From Deltaproteobacteria bacterium Ga0077550 (GTDB lineage Bacteria > Myxococcota_A > Polyangia > Nannocystales > Nannocystaceae), in NCBI GenBank assembly GCA_001464385.1, contig LNFB01000215.1, positions 1 to 56,008 of the forward strand: a DNA stretch of 56,008 bases. The letters run 5' to 3'. Below the pieces are notes generated by a model. That model saw only the letters and a list, made by a program, of their open reading frames with translations, was not told the DNA's origin and did not search any database. The first letter of the stretch is position 1, and each line of letters starts with the position of its first letter. This document shows, piece after piece, positions 19,543-28,437 of this stretch. The translations under genes and the position numbers were made by a program.

Positions 19543-20274
19543 CTAGTCCGCCTCTTCGGCGACGTCCGGATCGCCGCGCGACGCCCACGGGTCCTCGAAG
19601 CCGGCGTCCATCAGCAGCACCTTCAGCAGTGCGTTGCGGTTCTTCGCGCCGGTCCGCGCGAGCACGGCGGCCACGTGGTACTTCGCCGTCCGCTCGGTGC
19701 AGCCGAGCAGCTGTGCCATGCGCTTGTTGGAGTCACCCCACAGCAGTCGCCACGCGACCAGCGTCTCGAAGTGCGAGAGCCCGGCGATGTGCGCCAGGCG
19801 AGCCATCGCCTTCTGCGTGTCCATGCCGATGGGCGAGGGGACGCCGGCGGTCGCGGTGCCGGTGGCGCTGGACTGTTGCCCCAGCGTACGACGCCACTCG
19901 AGCGTCGAGGCGACGGTGCTCGCGAGCGTCGCGAGCAGGTTGGGGAACGTCTCGGGCTTGCGCACGTAGGCGTGCGCACCGCAACGAGCGCTCTCCATCG
20001 CGGTCTCGTCGTCGACGGCGCCGGTGACGACCGCCGAGCGGCACAGCGGCTTGCGATCGAGCAGCTCTTGGACGAGCGCTGCAGCGGTGCCGTCGGGTAG
20101 ACGGTAGTCGAGCAGGGCGCCGTGGACGTCGAGCTCGTCGCCGAGCAAGGCGCGGCCGGCGGCAAGGGTGCCGGCCGAGAGCACCTCGTAGCCGGCCTCG
20201 GTGAACGTTCTGGAGTACGAGTGCCGGAGCGGCTCGTAGTCCTCGACCAACAGGATGCGGTATGAGGGAGTCAC
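19543..20274 (-). CDS. Response regulator with receiver and LuxR-like HTH domains
   Basis: A 243-aa response regulator. The receiver domain spans residues 1-125: RILLVEDYEP carries the acidic pair, LLDYRLPDG the phospho-acceptor Asp56, VVTGAVDDE the conserved Thr, and YVRKPE the Lys. A 35-residue Ser/Thr/Ala linker leads to a C-terminal helix-turn-helix, LLWGDSNKRMAQLLGCTERT then AKYHVAAVLARTGAKNR, of LuxR/FixJ type. The extreme C-terminus is acidic. The start is a GTG at 20274 giving MTPSYRILLV. No histidine kinase is adjacent, so it is an orphan. It converges on glgP; a link to glycogen metabolism is possible but unsupported. Confidence 0.92.
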   Translation of the reverse strand: MTPSYRILLVEDYEPLRHSYSRTFTEAGYEVLSAGTLAAGRALLGDELDVHGALLDYRLPDGTAAALVQELLDRKPLCRSAVVTGAVDDETAMESARCGAHAYVRKPETFPNLLATLASTVASTLEWRRTLGQQSSATGTATAGVPSPIGMDTQKAMARLAHIAGLSHFETLVAWRLLWGDSNKRMAQLLGCTERTAKYHVAAVLARTGAKNRNALLKVLLMDAGFEDPWASRGDPDVAEEAD

Positions 20275-20294
20275 GGATGCTGCCGCAGGCTAGC

Positions 20295-20330
20295 AACATG
20301 TTCGGGCCGGCGAATCTGGCCAAATGGCCA
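20295..20330. promoter_or_regulatory. Palindromic elements upstream of the response regulator
   Basis: The 214-bp region between the response regulator and the first lipase-like gene has no supported gene. It contains the 8-bp palindrome AACATGTT (20295-20302) and two copies of the self-complementary TGGCCA separated by AA (20317-20330). These are possible operator sites 20-55 bases upstream of the regulator's GTG. No convincing promoter was identified. Confidence 0.3.
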
Positions 20331-20488
20331 AAAACGACGACGCGCGACGTGTAGCGCCGAAGTGTCGAGAGAAACGACGTTCCGATCTGCAAGCGATCCG
20401 CGCCGCTCCGGGGACGTGCGGCGCGACGACGTGCACCGCGGCGTGGCCGCACGCGTGCGCCAGGGGTTTCCCCGGACGTTCGCGCCCG

Positions 20489-23400
20489 TCACGGCAAGTC
20501 GGCCGATGCCCGCACGGCGGGCACTGCCGGGATGGCGTTGCACGGATCCTTGTCGAAGCAACCGATCGCCCACGGCGCCTCGTCGAGGTTGCGGAGGAAC
20601 TTGCCGAACGTGTGGAACATGAACCACCCCACGTCGTAGACCTCGCCGACGATCGCCTCGGGGCTGCACTCGGGTGCGTTGCTGCCGTTGGTCTCGCGGC
20701 AGATCGCCAGCGCCCAGTCGGTCATCTCGCCGGGCAACGCGAAGCCGTGCTGGCCCTGTGGCACCGCGTAGGGGAACACGGCGCCGGACATCGCCCCGAG
20801 ATCGTTGCCCCACATATCGGTGCGCGACACCAGGCGCAGCGGCGGATCGAGGCGCGGGATGTTGTCGCCCCAGATGTCGTTGCCGTCGGAGAAGTTCTCG
20901 ACGTCGACGTGGGTGCCGAACGTGCCGTCGAGGCCGAGGAGCGCGCGAACGGTCTCGTTCTCGGGCACGTCGACGTAGGGGTGGCGGCCGTAGACGTTCA
21001 CGGCCTCGGCGGTGTGCGTGTCGAGGATGACCTGGTTCGGCGGCACGCCCCAGCGCGGGTCGGCGTGGAGGTAGTCGATGACACCGGCCGCGCGGCCCAC
21101 CGTGACGCCGCCGCTCGCCGGCACGCTCATGTCGCCGACGGTGGTGACGAGCAGGAAGTGCGCGCCGGTCTTGTCGCCCTTGTTGGGGTAGACCAGCGGC
21201 TCGGCGGCGAGGTGACGCGCGAGGACGCCGGGGTCGGTCGGGTCGATCACCATCTGCGCCAGCGACATGAAGCGCCGCAGCGACGGCGTGTTGCGCTGCA
21301 GGCCGAAGCCCTCGGCGAGCGAGCGCAGCTCGCCGGCCTCGATCGGCTCGCCGGTGAACAGGATGGGCGCGCCCTCGGCGTCGACCGGCGCGTCACGGCG
21401 GTTGATGATCTCCACGGGCTCGAGGTCGGCGACGAGCTCGCACTCGCCGGCGCCGGGGACGAGCGCGTCGCCGCGGTAGATCCGGATCTCGATCCGGTCG
21501 TCGACGTCGCAGGCCAGCGGCACCCGGGCCCGGGCCGCGACTCCGTCGTCCGGGGTCTCGTCGGGCACGAGGTAGGCGCAGCCGAGCTCGCCGTTGTCGA
21601 GGTTCTCGACCACCATCGTGTCGCCGGTGAGCAGGCCACCGAGCGTCGTGATCGGCACGTCGGCGAGGCGGTTCAGCGCGGTGGCCTGGGTGTGCAGCCG
21701 CGTCTGTCCGTCGTCGCCCAGGGTCGCGAGGTACAGCGGGCCCATCACGCGCATCAGCACGGCCTCGGGCACGCCGCCCTGCTGCGAGCGGTTGCCGACG
21801 TCCGTGAGCCGGCCGCCGCCCGCGATCGGGATGATCGCCTCGACCTCGGGCTCGACCGCGCCCATCGTGGTCGCCATGATGCCGCCGAGCGATCCGCCCA
21901 TCATGTAGATCGGCGAGTCCTTGCCGATGTCGACGATGCCGTCGCCGTCGAAGTCGCCCGCCAGATCGATGTCGCCGTCGCCATCGATGTCGACGGGCTC
22001 GGCCTTGCCGTCGCCGTCGGTGTCCCAGCGCCACTGGGTCTTGCCGTCCCAGGTGCGGATGACGCGGATGAGCTGCATGTAGTCGAGGGCCGACTGCCGG
22101 ACCATGTCGCGCATGTGGAAGAGGTACGCGGTCCAGAAGTCGACGCCGCTGTCGATCACGCCGTCGTGGTCGAGGTCCTGATCGTGGAAGCCGTCGCCGT
22201 TCTGATCGCCGCCGCGGGCGAACATCGCGGCGTCGGCGGCGGGCGCCAGGCCGGCGGCGCCGAACAGCTGGCGCAGCAACTCCTCGTCCGACTTGGCCAG
22301 CGGGAGGCCGTGCGAGACGTTGTCGGTCGAGAGCGACGCGAAGCCGAACTGCGCGAAGTAGCCGGAGAAGCCGAGCAGCTCACCGGCGCGGTTGCCCGTG
22401 TAGCCGTGGCCGAGGAGCACGATCGGCGCCATCTTGCCCTGCCCGCGCACCGAGACCTCCTTGCGCGGCACCACGAGCCAGAACGGGACCTCCTCGGGGC
22501 GGGCCTTGGCTGCGGTGACCTCGAGGTCGCCGGGCCACGACTGGAAGTCGAGCGGCAGCGGCACGCCGTCCTCGTCGAAGCGATCGAACAGCTGCGGCGT
22601 GGTGTACGTGCCCTGGGCGTGGAAGTCGACGTAGTCGTGGCTGTCGATCACCGAGCGGTACTGGTTCGTCGTCGGATCCCCGCCCTGGAACATCTGCACG
22701 ACCAGACCCAGCGGCCCGCGCCAGTCCTCCTGGGCGAGCGCGTACGGGTTGCTGCGGTCCTCGAACTTGGTGCCCGGGCCGACCTCCTTGAGCGGGAACA
22801 GGCGCGTGACCTCGGCCGGGAACTCCTCGGCGAGGTGCGCCTGCGGGCCGAAGCCGTAGAGGCCCTCGCGCACGGCGATCCAGTCCTTGGTGATCGACTC
22901 GGTGGTGTACGAGAACGTGAACGCGATGTCCTCGGCCTCGATGCCGTCGGGCAGCACGTCGAGCAGGGGCATGAGGTCGGCGGTCTGCGCGGCGTGGTTC
23001 ACGAAGTCGAAGGGCGAGCCGACGGGATCACCAGCGGCGTCGAGCACCCGTCGGGTGATCACGACCGCGTAGCGGGTCTCTTCACGCAGGGGGCGCAGCG
23101 GAGAGGCGATGATCGTGTTGGTCTCGCGCTCGTAGAAGTTCATCAGCGCGTCGGCCCGGCCGACGAGGTCCCCCCGCTCGGGCGTGCGACCCGGCAGGTA
23201 GTTGGGCCGGTCGAGGACGCCGTCGGCGTCGCTGTCCTCGGCCAGGTCGAGGACGCCGTCGCCGTCGCGATCCTCGGAGGGCTGGAGCACACCGTCGCGG
23301 TTGTCGTCCTCGCTGGGGTCGAGGACGCCGTTGCCGTTCTGGTCCTCGTCGGCCTCGTCGAACATCAGGTTGTTGGTCCACTCGCGTGGATCGTTGCTGC

Positions 23401-23920
23401 CGTACTTGTCGCGGCGCTCGAGGAGGATCGGGTAGTTGCCCTGGCCGATGTCGAGGTGCTCGAGCTGGCCGAACTCCGGCGAGTCGCGATCGATGTTGAC
23501 GAGGTAGATCGCGTCGTCGGCCGTGTCGTAGTCGGCGTCGTCGTGGCGGGCGCGCAGCGCGTCGATGTCGATGGTCCCGGTGAACGGGATCGTGATCGGC
23601 TGGTAGACGCCCCAGCCGTCGATGCCGTCGATGAGCGTCCGCGTGCGGCGCTCGTAGCTGGTCGCCGCGATCATGGACGCGTTGACGCGCAGGCCCGTCG
23701 GCGAGCTCGGGTCGGCCCGCGTCGCGATGTCGTTGGGCAGCGGGATGTCCGGCAGCGGCCGGTGATCGAAGTCGAACTTGACCGTGACCTCGGCTGGCTC
23801 GGCGCGCATCAGGCCCTCGGGCTCGGCGCAGGCGGCGAGGGTGCCGAGCAGCGCCAACGCGAGCGACCTGGCGGGGCGAATGGTCGTGCGGGCGCGGGGG
23901 GCAGGTCCGGGGCGCGTCAT
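20489..23920 (-). CDS. Large lipase-like alpha/beta hydrolase lipoprotein with calcium-binding loops (copy 1)
   Basis: A 1,143-aa predicted surface lipoprotein; the signal SLALALLGTLAACAEPEG has its lipobox Cys near residue 31. The following PDIPLPNDIATRADPSSP resembles the N-terminal domain of Pla-1/VolA-type bacterial lipases. DxDxDG loops appear near residues 185-240 (DQNGNGVLDPSEDDNRDG and others), again near 570-595, and near 630-665. A hydrolase domain starts around residue 490 with the oxyanion-type VLLGHGYTGNR. The probable triad is Ser677 in MGGSLGGIM, Asp930 in VGDMSVP and His1058 in GQHGF. Probable role: calcium-dependent esterase or lipase at the cell surface. The same-strand Cys-rich gene lies 79 bases upstream, and beyond it a second, very similar copy. 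The substrate is unknown. Confidence 0.88.
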   Translation of the reverse strand: MTRPGPAPRARTTIRPARSLALALLGTLAACAEPEGLMRAEPAEVTVKFDFDHRPLPDIPLPNDIATRADPSSPTGLRVNASMIAATSYERRTRTLIDGIDGWGVYQPITIPFTGTIDIDALRARHDDADYDTADDAIYLVNIDRDSPEFGQLEHLDIGQGNYPILLERRDKYGSNDPREWTNNLMFDEADEDQNGNGVLDPSEDDNRDGVLQPSEDRDGDGVLDLAEDSDADGVLDRPNYLPGRTPERGDLVGRADALMNFYERETNTIIASPLRPLREETRYAVVITRRVLDAAGDPVGSPFDFVNHAAQTADLMPLLDVLPDGIEAEDIAFTFSYTTESITKDWIAVREGLYGFGPQAHLAEEFPAEVTRLFPLKEVGPGTKFEDRSNPYALAQEDWRGPLGLVVQMFQGGDPTTNQYRSVIDSHDYVDFHAQGTYTTPQLFDRFDEDGVPLPLDFQSWPGDLEVTAAKARPEEVPFWLVVPRKEVSVRGQGKMAPIVLLGHGYTGNRAGELLGFSGYFAQFGFASLSTDNVSHGLPLAKSDEELLRQLFGAAGLAPAADAAMFARGGDQNGDGFHDQDLDHDGVIDSGVDFWTAYLFHMRDMVRQSALDYMQLIRVIRTWDGKTQWRWDTDGDGKAEPVDIDGDGDIDLAGDFDGDGIVDIGKDSPIYMMGGSLGGIMATTMGAVEPEVEAIIPIAGGGRLTDVGNRSQQGGVPEAVLMRVMGPLYLATLGDDGQTRLHTQATALNRLADVPITTLGGLLTGDTMVVENLDNGELGCAYLVPDETPDDGVAARARVPLACDVDDRIEIRIYRGDALVPGAGECELVADLEPVEIINRRDAPVDAEGAPILFTGEPIEAGELRSLAEGFGLQRNTPSLRRFMSLAQMVIDPTDPGVLARHLAAEPLVYPNKGDKTGAHFLLVTTVGDMSVPASGGVTVGRAAGVIDYLHADPRWGVPPNQVILDTHTAEAVNVYGRHPYVDVPENETVRALLGLDGTFGTHVDVENFSDGNDIWGDNIPRLDPPLRLVSRTDMWGNDLGAMSGAVFPYAVPQGQHGFALPGEMTDWALAICRETNGSNAPECSPEAIVGEVYDVGWFMFHTFGKFLRNLDEAPWAIGCFDKDPCNAIPAVPAVRASADLP

Positions 23921-23999
23921 GCGGCGTCGATGATAGACGCGGGTGGCGACGACGCGTCGAAACCGGGCCCACGCGCCGGGGTGAGCCTGCGCGGGGGCG

Positions 24000-24803
24000 T
24001 CAGAGGCACGTGGGCTTGGGGCTGCTGTCCGTCGGGTCTGGGGGCGGCTCGCCTGGTACCGGCTCGCCCGTCAGCGGATTCAGGCAGTGGAAGAGTTCGC
24101 CGGGGTGGGTGAACTCGTGGCAGCACGGCGTGTCGCCGCAGTCCTTCCCGCGGGGGAGGCAGCACGGCGGGTCGCTGCGGGGGACGATGCGGCAATCCTC
24201 GCCGCAGGTGGCGTTCAGCTCGACCTCGCCCGGGCAGGTCTCGGCCTTGAAGCTCGGGCGGAACTCGTCGCCATCGCAGTCCTCGGCGCTCGCGGTCGCG
24301 ACCTGCCCGGAGATCGACGGGGCGAGATCGAGGGTGTCGTCGGCCGAGCCGTTGCCGCAGTAGCTGCACGGGGTCCGATCGTAGAAGCACGTCGCCGTGC
24401 AGTAGCGCGTCGTGCCGGAGCCGTAGGGCGTCAGCGTGTCTCCGCTCGGCAGGCCGACGCACTCCACCGCCTCGGTCTCGAGGGCGCGCGCGCCGGAGTA
24501 GGGCCCCTCGTCGCATTCCTCGTCGACGAGGTCGTCACCCGCGGCGTTCTGCACCATGCCGTCGCCGCAGCCCTCGCAGACGATCGTGCAGGTCTCCTCG
24601 TCGCAGCGGGCGCGGCCGGCGATCCCCGTGCCGCTGCACCCCTGCGCGTAGGTCTCGGGCAGGCCGGGCTCGCACTCCTCGTCGGCCTCCGCGTCGACAT
24701 ACCCGTCGCCGCACACCAGCGTGTGGCGCAGGTCGACGATGCACGAGGTGCCGGAGACGAGGGCGACGGTGGCGGCCGAGAGCCCGAGGGCGAGGAGGCG
24801 CAC
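24000..24803 (-). CDS. Cys-rich lipoprotein with myxobacterial disulfide repeats
   Basis: A 267-aa exported protein starting at GTG 24803 (VRLLALGLSAATVALVSGTS), with the lipobox Cys next. The mature part has more than twenty cysteines arranged in CGDGxxD...E.C units, for example LVCGDGYVDAEADEECEPG, GCGDGMVQNAAGDDLVDEEC and CSYCGNGSADDTLDLAP. This is the pattern of the myxobacterial Cys-rich disulfide repeat (DUF4215-like). The C-terminal part (CGEDCRIVPRSDPPCCLPRG onward) continues Cys-rich and ends in a Pro-rich tail. It is probably a surface adhesion or structural protein. It sits between the two lipase-like copies on the same strand (79- and 80-base gaps), so the three may form one operon. 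The open frame continues upstream, but that part only repeats the end of copy 2 in another frame. Confidence 0.82.
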   Translation of the reverse strand: MRLLALGLSAATVALVSGTSCIVDLRHTLVCGDGYVDAEADEECEPGLPETYAQGCSGTGIAGRARCDEETCTIVCEGCGDGMVQNAAGDDLVDEECDEGPYSGARALETEAVECVGLPSGDTLTPYGSGTTRYCTATCFYDRTPCSYCGNGSADDTLDLAPSISGQVATASAEDCDGDEFRPSFKAETCPGEVELNATCGEDCRIVPRSDPPCCLPRGKDCGDTPCCHEFTHPGELFHCLNPLTGEPVPGEPPPDPTDSSPKPTCL

Positions 24804-24883
24804 CCAGGCATCGTCGCACGGTCGGCGGCCGCGCTCCAAGCCCGAGGGGAACGGGCGCGGCGCCGCACGCGACGCCGGAGTTT

Positions 24884-27800
24884 TCAGGGCAGCGAGGCCG
24901 GATCGCGCGTCTCGGGGACCGGTCCGATGTCGTTGCACGGGTTCTTGGTGACGCAGCCCAGGGCGTAGGGCGACCCGGTCTCGTGCTTCAGGAAGTTGCC
25001 GAACGTGTGGAACATGAACCAGCCGATGTCGAACGTCTCGCCGACGATCTGATCGATCGCGCACTCGGGCGCGTTCGAGCCGAAGGTCTCGCGGCAGATC
25101 TTGATCGCCCAGTCCGTCATCTGACCCGGCAGCGGGAAGCCGTGCTGGCCCTGCGGGATCGCGTAGGGGAAGGTCGCGCCCGAGGTGCCGCCGAGGTCGT
25201 TGCCCCAGATGTCGCGATCACGGGCGATCCGCAGCGGTTCGTCCAGTCGCGGGATGTTGGTGCCCCAGATGTCGTCACCCTCGGCGAAGTTCTCGACGTC
25301 GTAGTGCACGCCGTAGGTGCCGTCGAGCTGCAGCAGGTCGATGATGTTCTGGCTCGTGGGCACGTTGGCGTAGGTGTAGCGCTGGAGCGTGTTCACCGAC
25401 TCGGCGATGTGCGTGTCGATGAGCACCTGGTTCACCGGCTTGCCCCAACGCGGATCGGGGTTGAGGAAGTCGATGACGCCGGCGGCGCGGCCGACCGTGA
25501 TGCCGCCGCTGCCCGGCACGCTCATGTCGCCGGTCGTCGTCACGACGAGGAAGCGCGCGCCGGTCTTCTGCTTCAGGGCCGGGTACTCGAACGGCTCGGC
25601 GGCGAGGTAGCGCGCGAGGACGCCGGGATCGGTCGGGTCGAGCACGAGCTGCGCGAGGCTCATCAGCCGGCGCAGCGACGGGCGGTTGCGGGCGAGGCCG
25701 AAGCCCTCTGCGAACGCACGCACCGGGCCGGCCTCGATCGGCAGGCCCTCGAACTTCATCGGGTTGCCCTCGCCGTCCAGCGGCGCCGCCATCTGGTCGA
25801 TGACCTCGATCGGCTCGACGTCGGGGACCAGCTCGCACTCGCCCCCGCCGGGGACCAGGACGTCGCCGCGATAGATCCGCAGCACGGTCGCGTCGCCGAC
25901 GTCGGACGCCAGCGAGATGCGCCCGCGCGCGGGGACGCCGTCGCTCGGGTTGTCGTCGGGCAGCAGGTAGGAGCAGCCGATCTCACCGTTGACGAGGTTC
26001 TCGGCCACGATCGTGTCGCCCGGCAGCAGTCCCGCCACCGTCGCGATCGGGATGTCGGCGATGTGGTTGAGCTCGGTGACCTGCGAGTGCAGGCGCGTGG
26101 TCCCGTCGTCGGCCATCGTCGCGAGGTACAGCGGACCCATGACGCGGACGAGCACCGCATCCGGCACGCCGCCCTGCTGCGACCGGTTGCCGACGTCCAT
26201 CAGGCGGCCGGCGCCGGCGATGGGGATGATGGCGTCGATCTCGGGCTCGAGGCCGCCGAGGGTGGTCGACATGATGCCGCCCAGCGAGCCGCCCATGACG
26301 TACAGCGGCGAGTCCTTGCCGATGTCGACGAAGCCGTCGCCGTCGAAGTCGCCGGCCAGATCGAACTTGCCGTCGCCGTTGACGTCGACCTGCTCGAACT
26401 TGCCGTCGCCGTCCGGATCCCACTCCCACATCTTCTTGCCGTCCCAGGTGCGGATGATGCGGATGAGCTGCATGTAGTCGAGCGCGGACTGCCGGACCAT
26501 GTCGCGCATGTGGAACAGGTACGCGGTCCAGAAGTCGGCGCCGCTGTCGATGGTGCCGTCGCGGTCGAGGTCCTGATCGTGGACGCCGTCGCCGTCGACG
26601 TCGCCGCCGCGGGCGAAGAGCAGGGCGTCCATCGCCGGGGCCAGGCCCTCGTTCTCGAGGACCGGGCGGTACTGGTCCTTCAGCTCGGGGGTGATCGGCA
26701 CGCCGTGCGAGACGTTGTCGGTCGAGATGGCGGCCATGCCGAACTGCGCGAGGAAGCCGGCGAAGCCGAGCAGCTCGGTGGCGCGGTTGCTGGTGTAGCC
26801 GTGGCCGAGCAGGACGATCGGCGCCATCTTGCCCTGCCCGCGCACCGAGACCTCCTTGCGCGGGACGATCAGCCAGAACGGGATCTCCTCGGGGCGCGCC
26901 TTCGCGGCGGTCTTCTCGAGGTCCGAAGGCCACGACTGCAGGTCGAGCGGCAGGCGCTCGCCGTCGGCGTCGAAGCGGTCGAAGAGCTGCGGCGAGAAGT
27001 AGGTGCCCTGGGCGTGGAAGTCGATGTAGTCGTGGCCGTCGACGATGGCCGAGAACTGCTGGCTCGTGGTGTCGCCGCCCTCGAAGAACGCCTTCAGCAG
27101 CACGCCGAGGATCGGCTTCCAGTCCTCGTGGTTGAGGATGAACTGGTTGTGGCCCTCGAACTTCGCGCCCTTGGCCGTGTCCTTCAGCGCGAACAGGCGG
27201 GCGATGTGGGCCGGGAAGGCGTCGGCGAGGTGCGCCTGCGGCCCTTCGCCGTACAGGCCCTCGCGCACGGCGATCCAGTCCTTGGTGATCGACTCGGTGG
27301 TGTACGAGAAGGTGAAGGCGATGTCCTCCGCCTCGATGCCGTCGGGCAGCACCTCGAGCAGGGGCTCGAGGTCGTCGGTCTGCGCGGCGTGGTTGACGAA
27401 GTCGAACGGCGAGCCCACGGGGTTGCCGTCGGTGTCCTGGACCCGACGCGTGATGACCACGGCGTAGCGGGTCTTCTCGCGCAGCGGCAGCATCGGGGCG
27501 ACGACCAGGGTGTTGGTCTCGCTCTCGTAGAAGCTCATCAGCGCGTCGGCGCGGCCGGCCAGGTCGTCGCGGGCCGGGTTGCGACCGGGGAAGTAGTTGG
27601 GGTGGTCGAGCACGCCGTCGGCGTCGCTGTCCTCGGCGAGATCGAGCACGCCGTCACCGTCGCGGTCCTCGCCGGGCTGGAGCTTGCCGTCGCGGTTCTC
27701 GTCCTCGCTGGGATCGAGGATGCCGTTGCGGTTGAGGTCCTCCTCGGTCTCGTCGAACACCAGGTTGATGTTCCACTCGCGCGGGTCGTTGGCCCCGTAC

Positions 27801-28321
27801 TTGTCGCTGCGCTCGAGGATGATCGGGTAGTTGCCCTGGCCGATGTCGAGGTATTCGAGCTTGCCGAACTCCGCCGAGCTGCGGTCGACGTTGATGAGGA
27901 ACACCGCGTCGTTGCTGGTGTCGTAGTCCTCCTCGTCATGGCGCTCGCGCAGCGCGAGGACGTCGATCGGCCCGGTGAACGGGATGTTGATCGGCTGGTA
28001 GACGCCCCAGCCGTCGAGCCCGTCGATGAGGCCGCGGGTCCGGCGCTCGTAGTTCGTCGGCGCCACCAGGGAGGCGTTCACGCGCAGGCCGGTCGGCGAG
28101 GTGGGATCGGGCCGGGTCGCGATGTCGTTGGGCAGCGGGATGTCCGGCAGCGGGCGGTGATCGAAGTCGAACTTGACGGTGACCTCGGCCGGCTGCGCGC
28201 GCATGAGGCCCTCGGGCTCGGCGCATGCAGACACGGCGGCGAGCAGCACGCCGACGGCGACGCGACGGTCGGGGAGCGTGACGGCGCGCGAGGGGGAGGC
28301 GAGGTTGCGTCGGTCGCTCAT
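24884..28321 (-). CDS. Large lipase-like alpha/beta hydrolase lipoprotein with calcium-binding loops (copy 2)
   Basis: A 1,145-aa paralogue of the 20489-23920 protein, collinear over its whole length with long identical stretches (e.g. PEEIPFWLIVPRKEVSVRGQ versus PEEVPFWLVVPRKEVSVRGQ). Start MSDRRNLASPSRAV at 28321; lipobox AVSAC near residue 29. DxDxDG loops recur at the same positions. The predicted triad is Ser679 (MGGSLGGIM), Asp932 (TGDMSVP) and His1060 (GQHGF). Differences cluster around residues 385-410 and in the residues flanking the lid-like region (ITPELKDQYRPVLENEGLAP), which may set substrate range. It is divergent from a TetR regulator across 281 bp and is the first gene of the probable three-gene operon. 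Confidence 0.88.
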   Translation of the reverse strand: MSDRRNLASPSRAVTLPDRRVAVGVLLAAVSACAEPEGLMRAQPAEVTVKFDFDHRPLPDIPLPNDIATRPDPTSPTGLRVNASLVAPTNYERRTRGLIDGLDGWGVYQPINIPFTGPIDVLALRERHDEEDYDTSNDAVFLINVDRSSAEFGKLEYLDIGQGNYPIILERSDKYGANDPREWNINLVFDETEEDLNRNGILDPSEDENRDGKLQPGEDRDGDGVLDLAEDSDADGVLDHPNYFPGRNPARDDLAGRADALMSFYESETNTLVVAPMLPLREKTRYAVVITRRVQDTDGNPVGSPFDFVNHAAQTDDLEPLLEVLPDGIEAEDIAFTFSYTTESITKDWIAVREGLYGEGPQAHLADAFPAHIARLFALKDTAKGAKFEGHNQFILNHEDWKPILGVLLKAFFEGGDTTSQQFSAIVDGHDYIDFHAQGTYFSPQLFDRFDADGERLPLDLQSWPSDLEKTAAKARPEEIPFWLIVPRKEVSVRGQGKMAPIVLLGHGYTSNRATELLGFAGFLAQFGMAAISTDNVSHGVPITPELKDQYRPVLENEGLAPAMDALLFARGGDVDGDGVHDQDLDRDGTIDSGADFWTAYLFHMRDMVRQSALDYMQLIRIIRTWDGKKMWEWDPDGDGKFEQVDVNGDGKFDLAGDFDGDGFVDIGKDSPLYVMGGSLGGIMSTTLGGLEPEIDAIIPIAGAGRLMDVGNRSQQGGVPDAVLVRVMGPLYLATMADDGTTRLHSQVTELNHIADIPIATVAGLLPGDTIVAENLVNGEIGCSYLLPDDNPSDGVPARGRISLASDVGDATVLRIYRGDVLVPGGGECELVPDVEPIEVIDQMAAPLDGEGNPMKFEGLPIEAGPVRAFAEGFGLARNRPSLRRLMSLAQLVLDPTDPGVLARYLAAEPFEYPALKQKTGARFLVVTTTGDMSVPGSGGITVGRAAGVIDFLNPDPRWGKPVNQVLIDTHIAESVNTLQRYTYANVPTSQNIIDLLQLDGTYGVHYDVENFAEGDDIWGTNIPRLDEPLRIARDRDIWGNDLGGTSGATFPYAIPQGQHGFPLPGQMTDWAIKICRETFGSNAPECAIDQIVGETFDIGWFMFHTFGNFLKHETGSPYALGCVTKNPCNDIGPVPETRDPASLP

Positions 28322-28409
28322 GATGTTGGCTCCGCGATGGCGGTGTGGGCGTCGGCGTCGTGGGGCGCCGGGTGCCGAATCCGTGGGCATCGCCAGCGCG
28401 AGCGCACCG

Positions 28410-28437
28410 CGATGAAGGTTCGATCGCATCGTTTATA
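28410..28437 (-). promoter_or_regulatory. Candidate -10 and operator upstream of lipase-like copy 2
   Basis: On the minus strand TATAAA (complement of 28432-28437) is a near-consensus -10. Directly downstream of it lies an interrupted inverted repeat CGATG - 12 nt - CATCG (28410-28431) inside the shared 281-bp intergenic region with the TetR gene. The rest of that region holds no supported gene. The operator role is inference. Confidence 0.4.

Noticed and set aside
20275..20330. Possible sigma-54 promoter (GG ... TTGCT) upstream of the response regulator
   Set aside because: The spacing between GG and GC is 12 instead of the required 10 bases.
23205..23360. Repeated short GAC/GGC-rich units that resemble a direct-repeat array
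   Set aside because: They are in-frame DxDxDG calcium-loop codons with no spacer structure, so not a CRISPR array.
24804..25064. Upstream extension of the Cys-rich open frame into lipase-like copy 2
   Set aside because: The extension is an Arg-rich alternate-frame reading of the end of copy 2; the GTG at 24803 gives a proper signal peptide.
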